This document shows positions 1 to 8,866 of a stretch of 64,000 nucleotides of DNA, in pieces. The position numbers and the translations under genes were made by a program. The notes beneath the pieces are model-generated. The model saw only the letters and a list, made by a program, of their open reading frames with translations. It was not told the origin of the DNA and ran no database searches. The first letter of the stretch is position 1; the number at the start of each line of letters is the position of its first letter. This DNA is from Streptomyces flaveolus (GTDB taxonomy: Bacteria; Actinomycetota; Actinomycetes; Streptomycetales; Streptomycetaceae): contig NZ_JNWV01000036.1 of NCBI RefSeq assembly GCF_000716535.1, forward strand, positions 1 through 64,000, written 5' to 3'.

Positions 1-121
1 AGCCGGTGGCCGTTCTTGTATCCGGACTCTCACTCCGACGCCGGGGCAAACGCCCGGATCAGGTGGGAACCCGTACACCACTTCTCAGGACGCAACCCCC
101 TGAGCGCCCCGCCACTGCCAC

Positions 122-240
122 AGGCTGAATCCCGGAGAATGCGTGTTTTCCAGGCGGTGGGTGACCACGATGATGACGCGGGGGCTGCGGCCATGGCCTC
201 GATCTGTTCGAAGTTCTGGTGCTCGCCGCGCGGGCCCATC
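122..240 (-). pseudogene. ABC-exporter ATPase remnant
   Basis: On the minus strand a short stretch reads EHQNFEQIEAMAA in one frame and continues as RVIIVVTHRLENT in another. This matches the D-loop, linker and switch-histidine region (VTHRL) of exporter-type ABC ATPases. The change of frame, and the absence of Walker A, Q-loop or signature sequence around it, mark it as a decayed fragment. The rest of positions 1-466 shows nothing else recognisable apart from the leader of the next gene. The family call rests on about 25 residues. Confidence 0.4.
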
Positions 241-466
241 TGGAAGGTGGGCTGATTGACGATGAGAAGTTGGGGCTGCCGTTACAAGGCTCTGGCCTGC
301 TGAGCAGCCGTCAGGTGAATCGGTGTCCCGGGTGTCCCCGGCCTCAGGGTACGAAATTTCCTCGGACGCCCCTCTGTACGCCTCTTCCACTCCGGAGTTA
401 CGGTCGGGCATCGGCAACGGACTGAAACGATTCAACCCCACCCCCTCGGTGCTCAGGGAGGCTTTC

Positions 467-3100
467 ATGGCATCCACGTCCGCTCCACACGACGGCCCGC
501 GCAGACGCTCCGTCGTGGCGGCAGGGGTTCTCGGACTCGGCGTGACCGGCGCGACGAGCTGGCCCGCGTCCGCCGTGACGGGCCTGGCGGAGGCGGCCGA
601 GGCGGGGGAGGCCGCCACGGTGCCCACGCGCGCCGCCACGGACTGGCACCGCTACGTCCAGGCGCCCACGGCGGGCACCGTACGTCCCGTGAGCGTGGTC
701 GCCGTGACCGGCGACGTGACCGACGCGCAGGCCCTGCTGAAGCCCGGCGGCGCAAGGGCGGTGCTGCGCCGCCCGCGGCCCGCCCCGGCACCGCGCTGGC
801 CGGAGGGGACCACGGCCCAGGCCTCCTCCACCCATGCCGGCAACAATGGCAACGACGGCACGCCTCGCACGTACGACGCCGCCCACACGGTCGACGGAGA
901 CCCGGACACCTTCTGGAACGACGACACACTCGGCGCCTTCCCGGACACGCTGACCATCACCCTGCCCGGCCCTGCCGAGCTGCCGGGGATCACGGTGCTG
1001 TCCAACAGTGACGGCGTACCCACCGACTTCACGGTCGACGTGTGGCGCGACGGCGCGTGGCAGACCGCCGCCACAGTGCGAGACAACGATGTCATCCAGT
1101 GTTCCGTACCGTTCGCCACCCCGGTCACCACCGACCGGCTGCGCATCACGGTGACCGGCGTCCAGGACACCCCCCGCGGGGCGTTCACCCGTGTCAACGA
1201 GGTCTGGCCCGCGCCGGTGGCCCCGGTCGACGTCCCCGGGGTCACGCTCGACTTCGGCAAAGTCGTCGTCGGACACCCGCGGATCAGGTTCACCCGGGCC
1301 TCGCCCGATTCGCCGGGCGTGCGGCTGGCGTTCTCCGAGACGCGCCGATTCCTCACGGACCGCTCCGACTTCACCCGCTCCGATCAGGCGGGTGGGGCCG
1401 GCCGGGGCACCGACCAGTTCGCCGTTCCCGCCGCCGGCGCCGACTGGCTCGACCACAAGGGCTACCAGGCCGGGGACAAGGTCTACGCGGACGGCCTGCA
1501 CGGATTCCGCTACCTGCGGATCACTCTCGACGCACTGCCCTCCGACGCCCCGGCCGCCCAGCCGTGGGGAGAAGTCGAGATCGACTCCGTCAGCCTGGAG
1601 TTCAGCGCCTACAGGGGCACGCCCAGCACCTACCGCGGCTGGTTCCTGTGTTCCGACGACGACCTGAACCGCTACTGGTACGGCGCGTCGTACACCAACG
1701 AACTCGTCACCGACACCTTCCGGCAGGACGACGTCGACCCGCGCGGTGCCTGGAGCGCCACGCTGGAAGGCAAACTCGTCCTGCACGACGGCGCCAAACG
1801 CGACCGTGACCCGTACGTCGGCGACCTGGCGGTGTCCGCGCGCACCCTCTACCTCACGCACGACGACGCCGTCGAGGCGGTGCGCAACGTCCTGGCCGAC
1901 CTGGCCGACCACCAGCGCGCGGACGGCTGGATCCCCCCGGCCTCCATCGCCGGGTACACCCTGCCCCTGTTCGACTATCCCCTGTGGTGGGTCGTCTGCA
2001 GCTGGGACTACGTCCTCTACACCGGCGACCGGGCCTACGCCTCCCGTTACCTGCCGCACCTCGTGAAGGTGCTCGACAGCTGGTACCCGAGCGTCACCGA
2101 CGACGCAGGCCTGCTCAGCAAGGGCCTCAACGGGACGGCCGGCTACGGTGATTACGCCTTCCTGGGCCGTACCGGCCGCGTCACCTACTACAACGCCCTC
2201 TACGTCCAGGCACTGAACGACGCCGCCCGGCTGGCCCGGTTCCTGGGGCGCGACGCGGACGCGGACCGCTGGGTGCGGCGCGCGCAGAAGGTGGCGGCGG
2301 CCGTCAACTCGCTCCTGTGGGACAGTACCGCCGGCGCCTACCTCGACTCCGCGACGGGTCCCGTGCGGCACGCGCAGGACGGCAACGCGCTGGCCGTCGT
2401 CGCGGGGATCGCCGACGCCGGACGGGCGAAGTCGGCCCTCGCCCATCTGGACGCCACCACCCGACAGCCGTACGGCAACGCGTTCATGGACAACGACACC
2501 CTCTTCGCCGGGGCGGCGCAGCGCGTCTACGCCTTCACTTCGTACCCGGAGATCGTGGCCCGGTTCGAGAGCGGGCGGGCCGACTCCGCGCTTGACCAGA
2601 TACGGCGCACCTACGGGTGGATGGACCGCCACGACCCCGGCATCACCCACTGGGAGGGCATCGGTCCGCAGGGGGAGCCGTACGAGGACGCGTACACCAG
2701 CATGGCGCACGGGTGGTCCACCGGCGTTCTTCCGGCGCTCACCCACCAACTCCTGGGAGCCGGGCCGGTCTCACCCGGCTACAGCGCGTGGGAGGTACGC
2801 CCCCACCCGGGCGGGATCGCCTGGGCCGCGGGCAGGCTCCCCACGCCGTACGGTCCGCTGACGGTCGAGTGGGAGAACACCGGACGGGCCTTCACCCTCA
2901 CCGTCCACGCGCCCGAGGGCACCGGCGGCCGGGTGGCCCTGCCCACGGACGGCAGCGCGGTCGTGGTGCGCTCCGGCCGACGCGTGCTGTGGGACGGGCG
3001 CCGGGCGACACAGCCCGGTGTGCGGGTCGACGCGGGAAGGGTGACCGTCTCCGGACTGGGCGACGGTACGCACAGCTTCGTCGCCGTGCGCTCGGACTGA
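467..3100 (+). CDS. Tat-exported alpha-L-rhamnosidase-like (GH78-type) glycosidase
   Basis: Probable secreted glycosidase of 877 residues releasing terminal alpha-L-rhamnose from plant glycosides or polysaccharides. The ATG at 467 is chosen because GGGAG lies 6 bases upstream and translation then opens with a twin-arginine signal (RRRSVVAAG, residues 12-20) followed by a hydrophobic stretch. Residues about 120-245 look like an F5/8-type carbohydrate-binding beta-sandwich (HTVDGDPDTFWND). The six-hairpin catalytic domain spans about 390-800, with KRDRDPYVGDL near 445, the region that in GH78 carries the general acid, and THWEGIG near 730. The C-terminus (WEVRPHPGGIAWAAG) is the usual GH78 beta-domain. 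The fold assignment is good, but substrate is inferred because the acidic motif is not the textbook one. It stands alone, with no sugar transporter beside it. Confidence 0.8.
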   Translation: MASTSAPHDGPRRRSVVAAGVLGLGVTGATSWPASAVTGLAEAAEAGEAATVPTRAATDWHRYVQAPTAGTVRPVSVVAVTGDVTDAQALLKPGGARAVLRRPRPAPAPRWPEGTTAQASSTHAGNNGNDGTPRTYDAAHTVDGDPDTFWNDDTLGAFPDTLTITLPGPAELPGITVLSNSDGVPTDFTVDVWRDGAWQTAATVRDNDVIQCSVPFATPVTTDRLRITVTGVQDTPRGAFTRVNEVWPAPVAPVDVPGVTLDFGKVVVGHPRIRFTRASPDSPGVRLAFSETRRFLTDRSDFTRSDQAGGAGRGTDQFAVPAAGADWLDHKGYQAGDKVYADGLHGFRYLRITLDALPSDAPAAQPWGEVEIDSVSLEFSAYRGTPSTYRGWFLCSDDDLNRYWYGASYTNELVTDTFRQDDVDPRGAWSATLEGKLVLHDGAKRDRDPYVGDLAVSARTLYLTHDDAVEAVRNVLADLADHQRADGWIPPASIAGYTLPLFDYPLWWVVCSWDYVLYTGDRAYASRYLPHLVKVLDSWYPSVTDDAGLLSKGLNGTAGYGDYAFLGRTGRVTYYNALYVQALNDAARLARFLGRDADADRWVRRAQKVAAAVNSLLWDSTAGAYLDSATGPVRHAQDGNALAVVAGIADAGRAKSALAHLDATTRQPYGNAFMDNDTLFAGAAQRVYAFTSYPEIVARFESGRADSALDQIRRTYGWMDRHDPGITHWEGIGPQGEPYEDAYTSMAHGWSTGVLPALTHQLLGAGPVSPGYSAWEVRPHPGGIAWAAGRLPTPYGPLTVEWENTGRAFTLTVHAPEGTGGRVALPTDGSAVVVRSGRRVLWDGRRATQPGVRVDAGRVTVSGLGDGTHSFVAVRSD

Positions 3101-3450
3101 TGCGGTCCTCCTGGCGGGTGCCGGGATCCGACGCGTCGCTGCCTCGACCCACCTGACACGTTCCCCGCAGGCGGCAGCGGCCGCTCGGCAGCGTCGCGGC
3201 CCGGGTATCCCCGACCGGGCCGCGGCGGCACCGGCCGGTGCCCCGGTGGCCGCCGTCCAGCGATCCACCTCGCGGTGGCCCTTCTCTCCTCGAGCAACGG
3301 CGACCGCGCCCCGCCTCGCTTTCGCCGATCGTTATGCATATTTAATCTTCTGTTAGCTGGTCGTGAGGCCTACGTCACGGCCCGTGCCGGACCTGGATGG
3401 TTTGATGCGCAACCGACTTGTTCTCGCACTGTGAAGAGGGAGCAACGGCC
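3101..3450 (+). other. intergenic region with hairpin and AT-rich promoter-like block
   Basis: No gene is visible between the rhamnosidase and the transposase-like gene. The first half holds a strong hairpin, listed separately. Around 3329-3360 the base composition drops sharply to A+T-rich (TTATGCATATTTAATC), very unusual for this genome. It lies about 100 bases before the GTG at 3451, so it is the likely promoter or regulatory region of that gene. Confidence 0.5.
3195..3224 (+). terminator. GC-rich hairpin after the rhamnosidase gene
   Basis: CGCGGCCCGG and its exact complement CCGGGCCGCG are separated by 10 bases, giving a perfect 10-bp stem about 95 bases after the rhamnosidase stop. There is no T-tract, which is common for Streptomyces terminators, so function is inferred from strength and position. 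Confidence 0.5.
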
Positions 3451-4704
3451 GTGTTCTCGTTATCCGCACATCAGACCCCAGCGGACATGGGCGCGCGATC
3501 CGTCGAAACCTTCGCCCAGCAGATCTTCGGATACCTGCCGCGCGCCGATCAACGCCGATGGGCCGGCACCTATCTGAAGGGACTGCTGCTCACCGACGGC
3601 AAGAAGTCCGTGCGCCGACTGGCCGGGTCCGTGTCCGACTCGCCGACCGTCTGGTACTCACTGCAGCAGTTCATCAACAGCAGCCCCTGGGACTGGGAGC
3701 CGGGCCGCGACGCGCTCGCCAGATGGATCGGACGGCGCTCGTCCGTCCGGGCGTGGACCGTCACCCCGGTGATCCTGCCCAAGCGTGGGGACCAGTCGGT
3801 GGGCGTGCACCAGCGTTTCGACCCCTTGTCCGGACGCACCGTCAACTGCCAGATGGCGACGGTCCTCTTCCTGTCGTGCCCGGGGGCCAACTTCCCCGTC
3901 GACTGGCGCCTGTTCCTGCCCCGGCAGTGGGCCGACGACCCCGGACTGCGTCGCCGTGCCCGCATCCCCGAGGCCGAGCACTTCCGCCCGCAGTGGCGGC
4001 ACACCCTGGACCTGATCGCCGACCGGGCCGGCCGCACCGGCTCACCGCAGGTGCCGGTGGTGGCCGACATGACCGAGGCGCCCGACGTGACGGAGCTGAC
4101 CGAACTGCTCGACGCCACCGGCCGGGACTTCGTCGTGGCCGTTCACCCGCGTGCTCTGTCCGCGGGCACGGGGCGGGCCGGCGAGCGGAGCCCGGCCGGA
4201 TATCCGCGCGGGGCGCTGCGGGGGCGGCCCCGGCGCGGGCCGGGAGGCGTGGCAGGCGGCGCGGCGGGCGCGGGCGCGCCGCGGATATGGAACCGTCATG
4301 CCGCTGCCGTCACCGGCTCCGACGGCCGCTTCCGGCAGGCCCAGGTGCTGTCCGCGCTGATCTGGAGGCCCGTGCGGGAGGGAACGGGGACGAGCGGCGA
4401 ACGGCGGGCCTACCGGCTGTTCAGCGAACTGGGCCCGGACGGGGCGCCGGATTCCCGGCTCTGGCTCACCAACCTCGTGCACCACCGCCTGGACGAACTC
4501 CTTGAGCTGGCCCGCTGTTACGTCAGCTCGCTCGACACGACCGAGTGCCTGGACGGTCGGTACGAACTGCTGGACTTCGCCGGGCGTTCCTTCCCCGCCT
4601 GGCACCACCACATGACCATGGTGTCCGCCGCGTACGCCCATCTGCGGCTGGTCGGCTCCGCCCGTCCGTCCGTGCTGGTGCCGACCGGGCGGCGTCCCGC
4701 CTGA
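3451..4704 (+). CDS. IS701-family transposase homologue, probably domesticated and catalytically dead
   Basis: A 417-residue protein of the IS701/DDE_5 fold. Landmarks: KRGDQSVGVH (about 111-120), SGRTVNCQ, the block LFLPRQWADD followed by RARIPE, and GRSFPAWHHH near 380, all in family order. However, the Asp-Asp normally just before the Lys-Lys-Gly segment is replaced (VTPVILPKRG), and the C-terminal Glu/Lys of the DDE triad falls where this protein has SLDTTECLDG. Only the middle Asp (VVADMTE) looks kept. No terminal inverted repeats were found. The GTG start is chosen for GAAGAGGGAG 8 bases upstream; with it, codon 4 is TTA, the rare bldA-dependent codon. An ATG at 3487 is the alternative. 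Most likely a DNA-binding regulator derived from a transposase; its target is unknown. Confidence 0.75.
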   Translation: MFSLSAHQTPADMGARSVETFAQQIFGYLPRADQRRWAGTYLKGLLLTDGKKSVRRLAGSVSDSPTVWYSLQQFINSSPWDWEPGRDALARWIGRRSSVRAWTVTPVILPKRGDQSVGVHQRFDPLSGRTVNCQMATVLFLSCPGANFPVDWRLFLPRQWADDPGLRRRARIPEAEHFRPQWRHTLDLIADRAGRTGSPQVPVVADMTEAPDVTELTELLDATGRDFVVAVHPRALSAGTGRAGERSPAGYPRGALRGRPRRGPGGVAGGAAGAGAPRIWNRHAAAVTGSDGRFRQAQVLSALIWRPVREGTGTSGERRAYRLFSELGPDGAPDSRLWLTNLVHHRLDELLELARCYVSSLDTTECLDGRYELLDFAGRSFPAWHHHMTMVSAAYAHLRLVGSARPSVLVPTGRRPA

Positions 4705-4844
4705 GCCGGGGCCGCCCGCACCGGATCGTCTCGTCCGCGCCGGCCGCCTGCACCGGACCGTCGGCCCCGCACCGTCCACACCAGGTCGCCGGCAACGCGC
4801 CGCCAGCCCGCCGGGCCGGCCGGTCCGACCGCGGGCGGGCGCCG

Positions 4845-5738
4845 TCAGCGCCGCGCGGCCGCGGAGACGTCCTCGTCCGTCGAGCCCTCGGAGGCGGCCA
4901 CGCTGCCCAGCAGGCGCAGCGCCGCCTCGGAGGGCGAGCCGGGCTCGGCGGTGTAAGCGATCAGCCGCTGTCCGGACGTACCGGGGATGACGAGGTTCTC
5001 GAAGCTGAGGTCCATCGCGCCGACGAGCGGATGGTGCAGCCGCTTCACGCCCGAGGTGCAGGTACGCACCGGGTGCTGAGCCCAGCGGGAGGCGAACTCG
5101 TCGCACTGGACGGTGAGCCGGCCGACGAGCTCGGCCAACCCGCGGTCGTCGGGGTGGCGGCCGGCCACCAGGCGCAGGGAGGCGACGGCGAGCTGCGCCT
5201 CCTCGTTCCAGTCGGTGTACAGCTCGCGGTACTGCTCGTCCAGGAAGAGCATCCGCGTCAGGTTGGGGCGGCTGCCCGGGGAGTCGGGACTGTCGGACGG
5301 CAGGTGCCCGGCGAGCAGGGCGTGGCCGAGTACGTTCCAGGCGAGGACGTCGTTGCGGCGGTCCAGGACGAGCGCCGGCACGTCCGTCATCGCGGCCAGG
5401 AGCTGGCGTGCGGAGGCGCTGGCGTGTTCCACCTGCGGCGCTGCCGGGCGGGACGCCTCGGAGGGGCGGGCAAGGTCCTTCAGGTGCGCGGTCTCGTCCT
5501 CGGTGAGCCGCAGGGTGCGGGCGATCGCGTCCAGCACGGCGTCCGACGCGCTCGTGACGCGGCCCTGTTCCAGGCGCGTGTAGTGGGTGATGCTGACGCC
5601 GGCGAGCATGGCCAGTTCCTCCCTGCGCAGCCCGGTGACGCGGCGGCGGGTCGGATGCGGCGTGATGCCGACGTCCTCGGGCCGTAGTGCGGCACGGCGG
5701 GACCTGAGGAAGTCTCCCAGCTCGGACGGAGCGTCCAT
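4845..5738 (-). CDS. XRE-family regulator with MmyB-like ligand domain
   Basis: A 297-residue regulator. Residues 1-75 form the helix-turn-helix (RREELAMLAGVSITHYTRLEQGR), and the rest is the MmyB-type PAS-like domain (LDRRNDVLAWN, WNEEAQLAVASLRL, HPVRTCTSGVKRLHHPLVG). The ATG at 5738 follows a GGGAGG site. Family members are typically encoded divergently from a dehydrogenase or efflux gene that they repress until a hydrophobic ligand binds. Here the divergent partner is the MFS exporter at 5988, and the palindrome at 5852-5878 between them is the obvious operator candidate. Confidence 0.85.
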   Translation of the reverse strand: MDAPSELGDFLRSRRAALRPEDVGITPHPTRRRVTGLRREELAMLAGVSITHYTRLEQGRVTSASDAVLDAIARTLRLTEDETAHLKDLARPSEASRPAAPQVEHASASARQLLAAMTDVPALVLDRRNDVLAWNVLGHALLAGHLPSDSPDSPGSRPNLTRMLFLDEQYRELYTDWNEEAQLAVASLRLVAGRHPDDRGLAELVGRLTVQCDEFASRWAQHPVRTCTSGVKRLHHPLVGAMDLSFENLVIPGTSGQRLIAYTAEPGSPSEAALRLLGSVAASEGSTDEDVSAAARR

Positions 5739-5851
5739 CGATGCCTCCCGTGTCGTAGGTGCCCGGCCGCACGGCCGCCGGGCAACGGTGCTTGCTGTGG
5801 TGAGCGGCTCTCCGTCCATGATGCCCGCAGGTCACGGCAGTCGGGAGCGGT

Positions 5852-5878
5852 AAGGGTGGTCATGAGATGACCACCCTT
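5852..5878 (+). promoter_or_regulatory. perfect 12-bp inverted repeat, likely operator
   Basis: AAGGGTGGTCAT and its exact complement ATGACCACCCTT flank a 3-base centre (GAG). It lies about 113 bases upstream of the XRE start and about 110 bases upstream of the exporter start, the central position expected for an operator serving both divergent genes. A hairpin in one transcript is the alternative, but there is no gene end here for it to terminate. Confidence 0.6.
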
Positions 5879-5987
5879 GCGCTGACTGTGCGAGACAGGG
5901 TTCTGGCTGACCTTCCCGACGCGGACGAGTCTCTTTCCCGAGCGGCGCGCAAGACGCCCGCGCTCGAGAGAAAGGGATATCGACCTC

Positions 5988-7451
5988 ATGTCCATCACCG
6001 ATGCGGAAACCGCCGGTACGGCCGGTACTGCCGGCGCCCCCGGTGCGGCCGCCGGTACGGCCCCGGCCGTCCTCACCCCCCGGCTGCGGCTGGTGCTGGT
6101 GCTGTTGCTCGCGGCCCAGTTCATGCTGGCCGTGGACTTCTCCATCCTGAACGTCGCCCTGCCGGTGATCGGCGAGGGCCTCGGCTTCTCCCTGGCGCAC
6201 CTGCAGTGGATCGGGACCGCGTTCGCCCTGTGCGCGGCCGGCTTCACCCTGCTGTTCGGACGTGTTGCCGACCTGTTCGGGCGTCGGCGGCTGTTCCTCG
6301 GCGGCCTCGCGGTGCTGGGCGTGGCCTCGCTGGTGGGCGGCCTGGCACAGAACCCCGAGGTGCTGATCGCGGCGCGGGTCTTCCAGGGCCTGGCCACCGC
6401 GGCGGTCACCCCGGCCGGCCTGTCTCTGCTGACCACGTCGTTCCCCGAGGGGCCGCTGCGTGAGAAGGCCCTCGGCCTGAACGGCGCGCTGATGTCCGCC
6501 GGGTTCACCACGGGCGCCATCCTGGGCGGTCTGCTGACCGACCTGCTGTCGTGGCGATGGGCGTTCTTCATCAACGTGCCGGTCGCCCTCGCCGTCCTCC
6601 TCGTCGCACCGACCGTCATCAAGGAGTCCCGTCCCGACGAGCGCCCGAAGCTGGACGTGCCCGGCGCCGTCAGCGTCACGCTCGGTCTGCTCGCCATCGT
6701 CTTCGGCCTCACACAGGCCGGCGAACACGGCTGGGGCTCGTCCGCGGCGCTGCTGCCCCTGGCCGCCGGTGTCGTGCTGCTCCTGGTCTTCTACGCCGTC
6801 GAGCGCAAGGTGACGGCACCCCTGGTGCCGCTCGGTGTGCTCGGCAAGCGGTCGGTGGCCTGGGGCAACCTCGCCGGTCTGATCGCCTTCCTCACCGAGA
6901 CCTCCCTGGTCTTCCTGCTCACCCTCTACCTCCAGGAGGTCCTGGGCTTCTCGGCGCTGGCCGCGGGCCTGTCGTTCGGCGTGCTGGGCATCGGCACGGT
7001 CGTCGGCGGCTCCATCGCCCCGAAGGTCATCGGGAAGATCGGCAGCAAGAGCACGCTGATCACCGGCGGGCTGCTGCAGACGGTGTTCACAGCCGCCCTG
7101 CTCGGCCTCGGCGACGACCGCGGGTGGATGTGGCTGCTGCTCGTCGCCACCTTCGCCGGCGGCGTCGGCAACATGCTCGTCATCGTCGGCTTCATGGTCA
7201 CCGCCACCTCCGGGCTGGCCGACCACGAACAGGGCCTGGCCACCGGGCTCGCCACCATGACGCAGCAGATCGGCATCACCATGGGCACGCCGATCATGAG
7301 CGCCATCGCCACCGCCGCGATGACCGGCACCGGCGCCTCGGCCATCCTCGGCGGCCTGAAGGTCGCGATCGCGGTGAACGCCGCGATCGTGCTCCTGGGC
7401 GCGCTGACCAGCGCCGTCTTCCTGCGCGGCGCGGCCTCCCGTGCGCAGTAA
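5988..7451 (+). CDS. MFS drug exporter, DHA2 (EmrB/QacA-like) family, 14 TM
   Basis: A 487-residue inner-membrane proton antiporter. After an Ala/Gly/Thr-rich tail of about 30 residues comes TM1 with the family D motif (MLAVDFSILNVALP), then the loop 2-3 A motif (GRVADLFGRRR) and motif C in TM5 (GGLLTDLLSWRWAFFINVP). Length and helix count fit the 14-TM DHA2 group. First gene of a four-gene operon; its stop overlaps the next start by 11 bases. Probably self-protection or export of a small hydrophobic compound, controlled by the divergent XRE regulator. Confidence 0.9.
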   Translation: MSITDAETAGTAGTAGAPGAAAGTAPAVLTPRLRLVLVLLLAAQFMLAVDFSILNVALPVIGEGLGFSLAHLQWIGTAFALCAAGFTLLFGRVADLFGRRRLFLGGLAVLGVASLVGGLAQNPEVLIAARVFQGLATAAVTPAGLSLLTTSFPEGPLREKALGLNGALMSAGFTTGAILGGLLTDLLSWRWAFFINVPVALAVLLVAPTVIKESRPDERPKLDVPGAVSVTLGLLAIVFGLTQAGEHGWGSSAALLPLAAGVVLLLVFYAVERKVTAPLVPLGVLGKRSVAWGNLAGLIAFLTETSLVFLLTLYLQEVLGFSALAAGLSFGVLGIGTVVGGSIAPKVIGKIGSKSTLITGGLLQTVFTAALLGLGDDRGWMWLLLVATFAGGVGNMLVIVGFMVTATSGLADHEQGLATGLATMTQQIGITMGTPIMSAIATAAMTGTGASAILGGLKVAIAVNAAIVLLGALTSAVFLRGAASRAQ

Positions 7452-8334
7452 CGCCCGGCGGTACGCGCCGCACGACGACCGTCCGGGCCGCCGCGAGGCC
7501 GTCGCGGCCCGCCCGGACGGCCGTCGGCCTGGCGGGCCCGCCTGGGAGGCACTGTGGCTCGACGCCGGGACACACCGCATCCCGGTCCGGGTCTACCGCC
7601 CCGGCGCCGACGCCTTCGGCTGGCTCGTCTGGGCCCACGGCGGCAGCTGGCAGGCGGGCTCCCTGGAGCACTGGCACCAGCCGGTCATGGACCTGGCGCG
7701 GGTGTCGGGATGCACCGTGGTCAGCACCGGCTACCGCCTCGCCCCCCGCTACCGGCACCCGGCCCAGCTCGACGACCTGCTCACCGCGCTCGCCTGGGCC
7801 GAGGAGCAGGCGAACGACCAGCCGCTGGCGGTCGGCGGGGACAGCGCGGGCGGGACGCTGGCCGCCTGCGCCGCCCTGGCCCGGCGCGACCGGGACGAGC
7901 CGCTGGCCGCGCAGGTGCTGGCCTACCCGCCGCTGGACCCCGGCTGCACCGCCCCCGCCTACACCCGCGACCCGGGCGCGTTCCCCGCCGCGGACGACCT
8001 GCGGCGGGCGTGGCGGATGTACCGCGGCGGCGCGGGTACGGCCGCACGGGGCGGGGTACCGCTGTACAGCACCCCCCTGGAGGCCGACCGGCTCACCGGG
8101 CTGGCACCGGCCGTCCTCGCCGTCGGGGACCTCGACCCGGTCCGCGACGACGTGACGGAGTACGCCCGGCGACTGCGCGAGGCGGGCACCTCCGTGCGGC
8201 TGCGGGTCTTCCCGCACACCCCGCACGCGGCCTTCCTCGCCGGTGACGGCCCCGGTCAGGGGAACCCACGTCTGCGGCGCTGGCTCGGCACGACCCTGCG
8301 CCGGCACCTCACGCCACCGAAGGAGACGACATGA
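7441..8334 (+). CDS. alpha/beta hydrolase, HSL/esterase type
   Basis: A 297-residue cytoplasmic esterase-like protein. It has the HSL-family oxyanion motif HGG (WAHGGSW), the nucleophile elbow GDSAGG, and an Asp/His pair near the C-terminus (VGDLDPVRDD and FPHTPHAAF), completing the Ser-Asp-His triad. Translation starts at GTG within the exporter's last codons, so it is probably coupled, as no clear ribosome site is seen. The first 30 residues are Arg/Pro-rich and look non-conserved, so a later start is possible. It overlaps the next gene by ATGA. Confidence 0.8.
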   Translation: MRSNARRYAPHDDRPGRREAVAARPDGRRPGGPAWEALWLDAGTHRIPVRVYRPGADAFGWLVWAHGGSWQAGSLEHWHQPVMDLARVSGCTVVSTGYRLAPRYRHPAQLDDLLTALAWAEEQANDQPLAVGGDSAGGTLAACAALARRDRDEPLAAQVLAYPPLDPGCTAPAYTRDPGAFPAADDLRRAWRMYRGGAGTAARGGVPLYSTPLEADRLTGLAPAVLAVGDLDPVRDDVTEYARRLREAGTSVRLRVFPHTPHAAFLAGDGPGQGNPRLRRWLGTTLRRHLTPPKETT

Positions 8335-8852
8335 CCACCGCACACAGCGAGACCGAGCTGCCCCATCTCGCCGCACTGGCCCGGCACTTCGCGGACCTGC
8401 GGGACGGAACCCACGGCGAGGGCGGCGACACGGTCACGCGCCAGGGCAAGGAACGGCACTTCGAGCGCGCCGTGGAACTGCTCCACCCCCACGCCGTCCA
8501 GGTCCTCCGGGAGTTCGACACCGCCCTGCTGCTGAACACCGGCGAGGTGACGGCGAGCGGCGTGCGGCGCACCACGGACGGAGGCCTCGCGGCCGAGTGG
8601 ACGCTGTCCTGGCCCGAACAGCGGGAGGCCGGGATCGCCCCCATCACGCTGCTCGCCTTCTACGGCCGGGGCTTCCACCACCCGCACCTGCGGGGCGCGA
8701 CCGTCCACGACTGGCCGCTGAACGTGTTCACCCCCGAGCAGGCCGCGGCGGAGGTGTCCACGCTGCGGGCCATCGCCACCGGCGATCTGCACAACCTTGT
8801 CTTCCAGCGTGACTACCGGATCGTGCCCGCCGTCGTGCGGGCGGGAGAGTGA
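8331..8852 (+). CDS. protein of unknown function in exporter operon
   Basis: A 173-residue soluble protein I do not recognise. It starts at an ATG overlapping the preceding stop (ATGA), with AAGGAGACG just upstream. No signal peptide or membrane helix is seen. It is rich in His and Trp in the middle (FYGRGFHHPHLRG, VHDWPLNVF). The tight coupling between a hydrolase and a flavin monooxygenase suggests a role with them, perhaps binding the same small molecule. Confidence 0.7.
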   Translation: MTTAHSETELPHLAALARHFADLRDGTHGEGGDTVTRQGKERHFERAVELLHPHAVQVLREFDTALLLNTGEVTASGVRRTTDGGLAAEWTLSWPEQREAGIAPITLLAFYGRGFHHPHLRGATVHDWPLNVFTPEQAAAEVSTLRAIATGDLHNLVFQRDYRIVPAVVRAGE

Positions 8853-8866
8853 GAGGAGGAGCGCCG

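Noticed and set aside
398..2749. A 783-codon open frame on the minus strand opposite the rhamnosidase
   Set aside because: It is the mirror of a high-GC gene; its translation is Arg/Val/Gly-rich with no motif or ribosome site, while the plus strand encodes a clear GH78-like protein.
3418..4704. Treating the IS701-like gene as an active insertion sequence
   Set aside because: No flanking inverted repeats or target duplication were found, and two of the three catalytic positions look lost.
4042..5835. A long minus-strand frame overlapping the IS701-like gene and the XRE regulator
   Set aside because: Its sequence is Arg/Pro/His-rich frame noise; the XRE gene in its own frame has a helix-turn-helix and a ribosome site.
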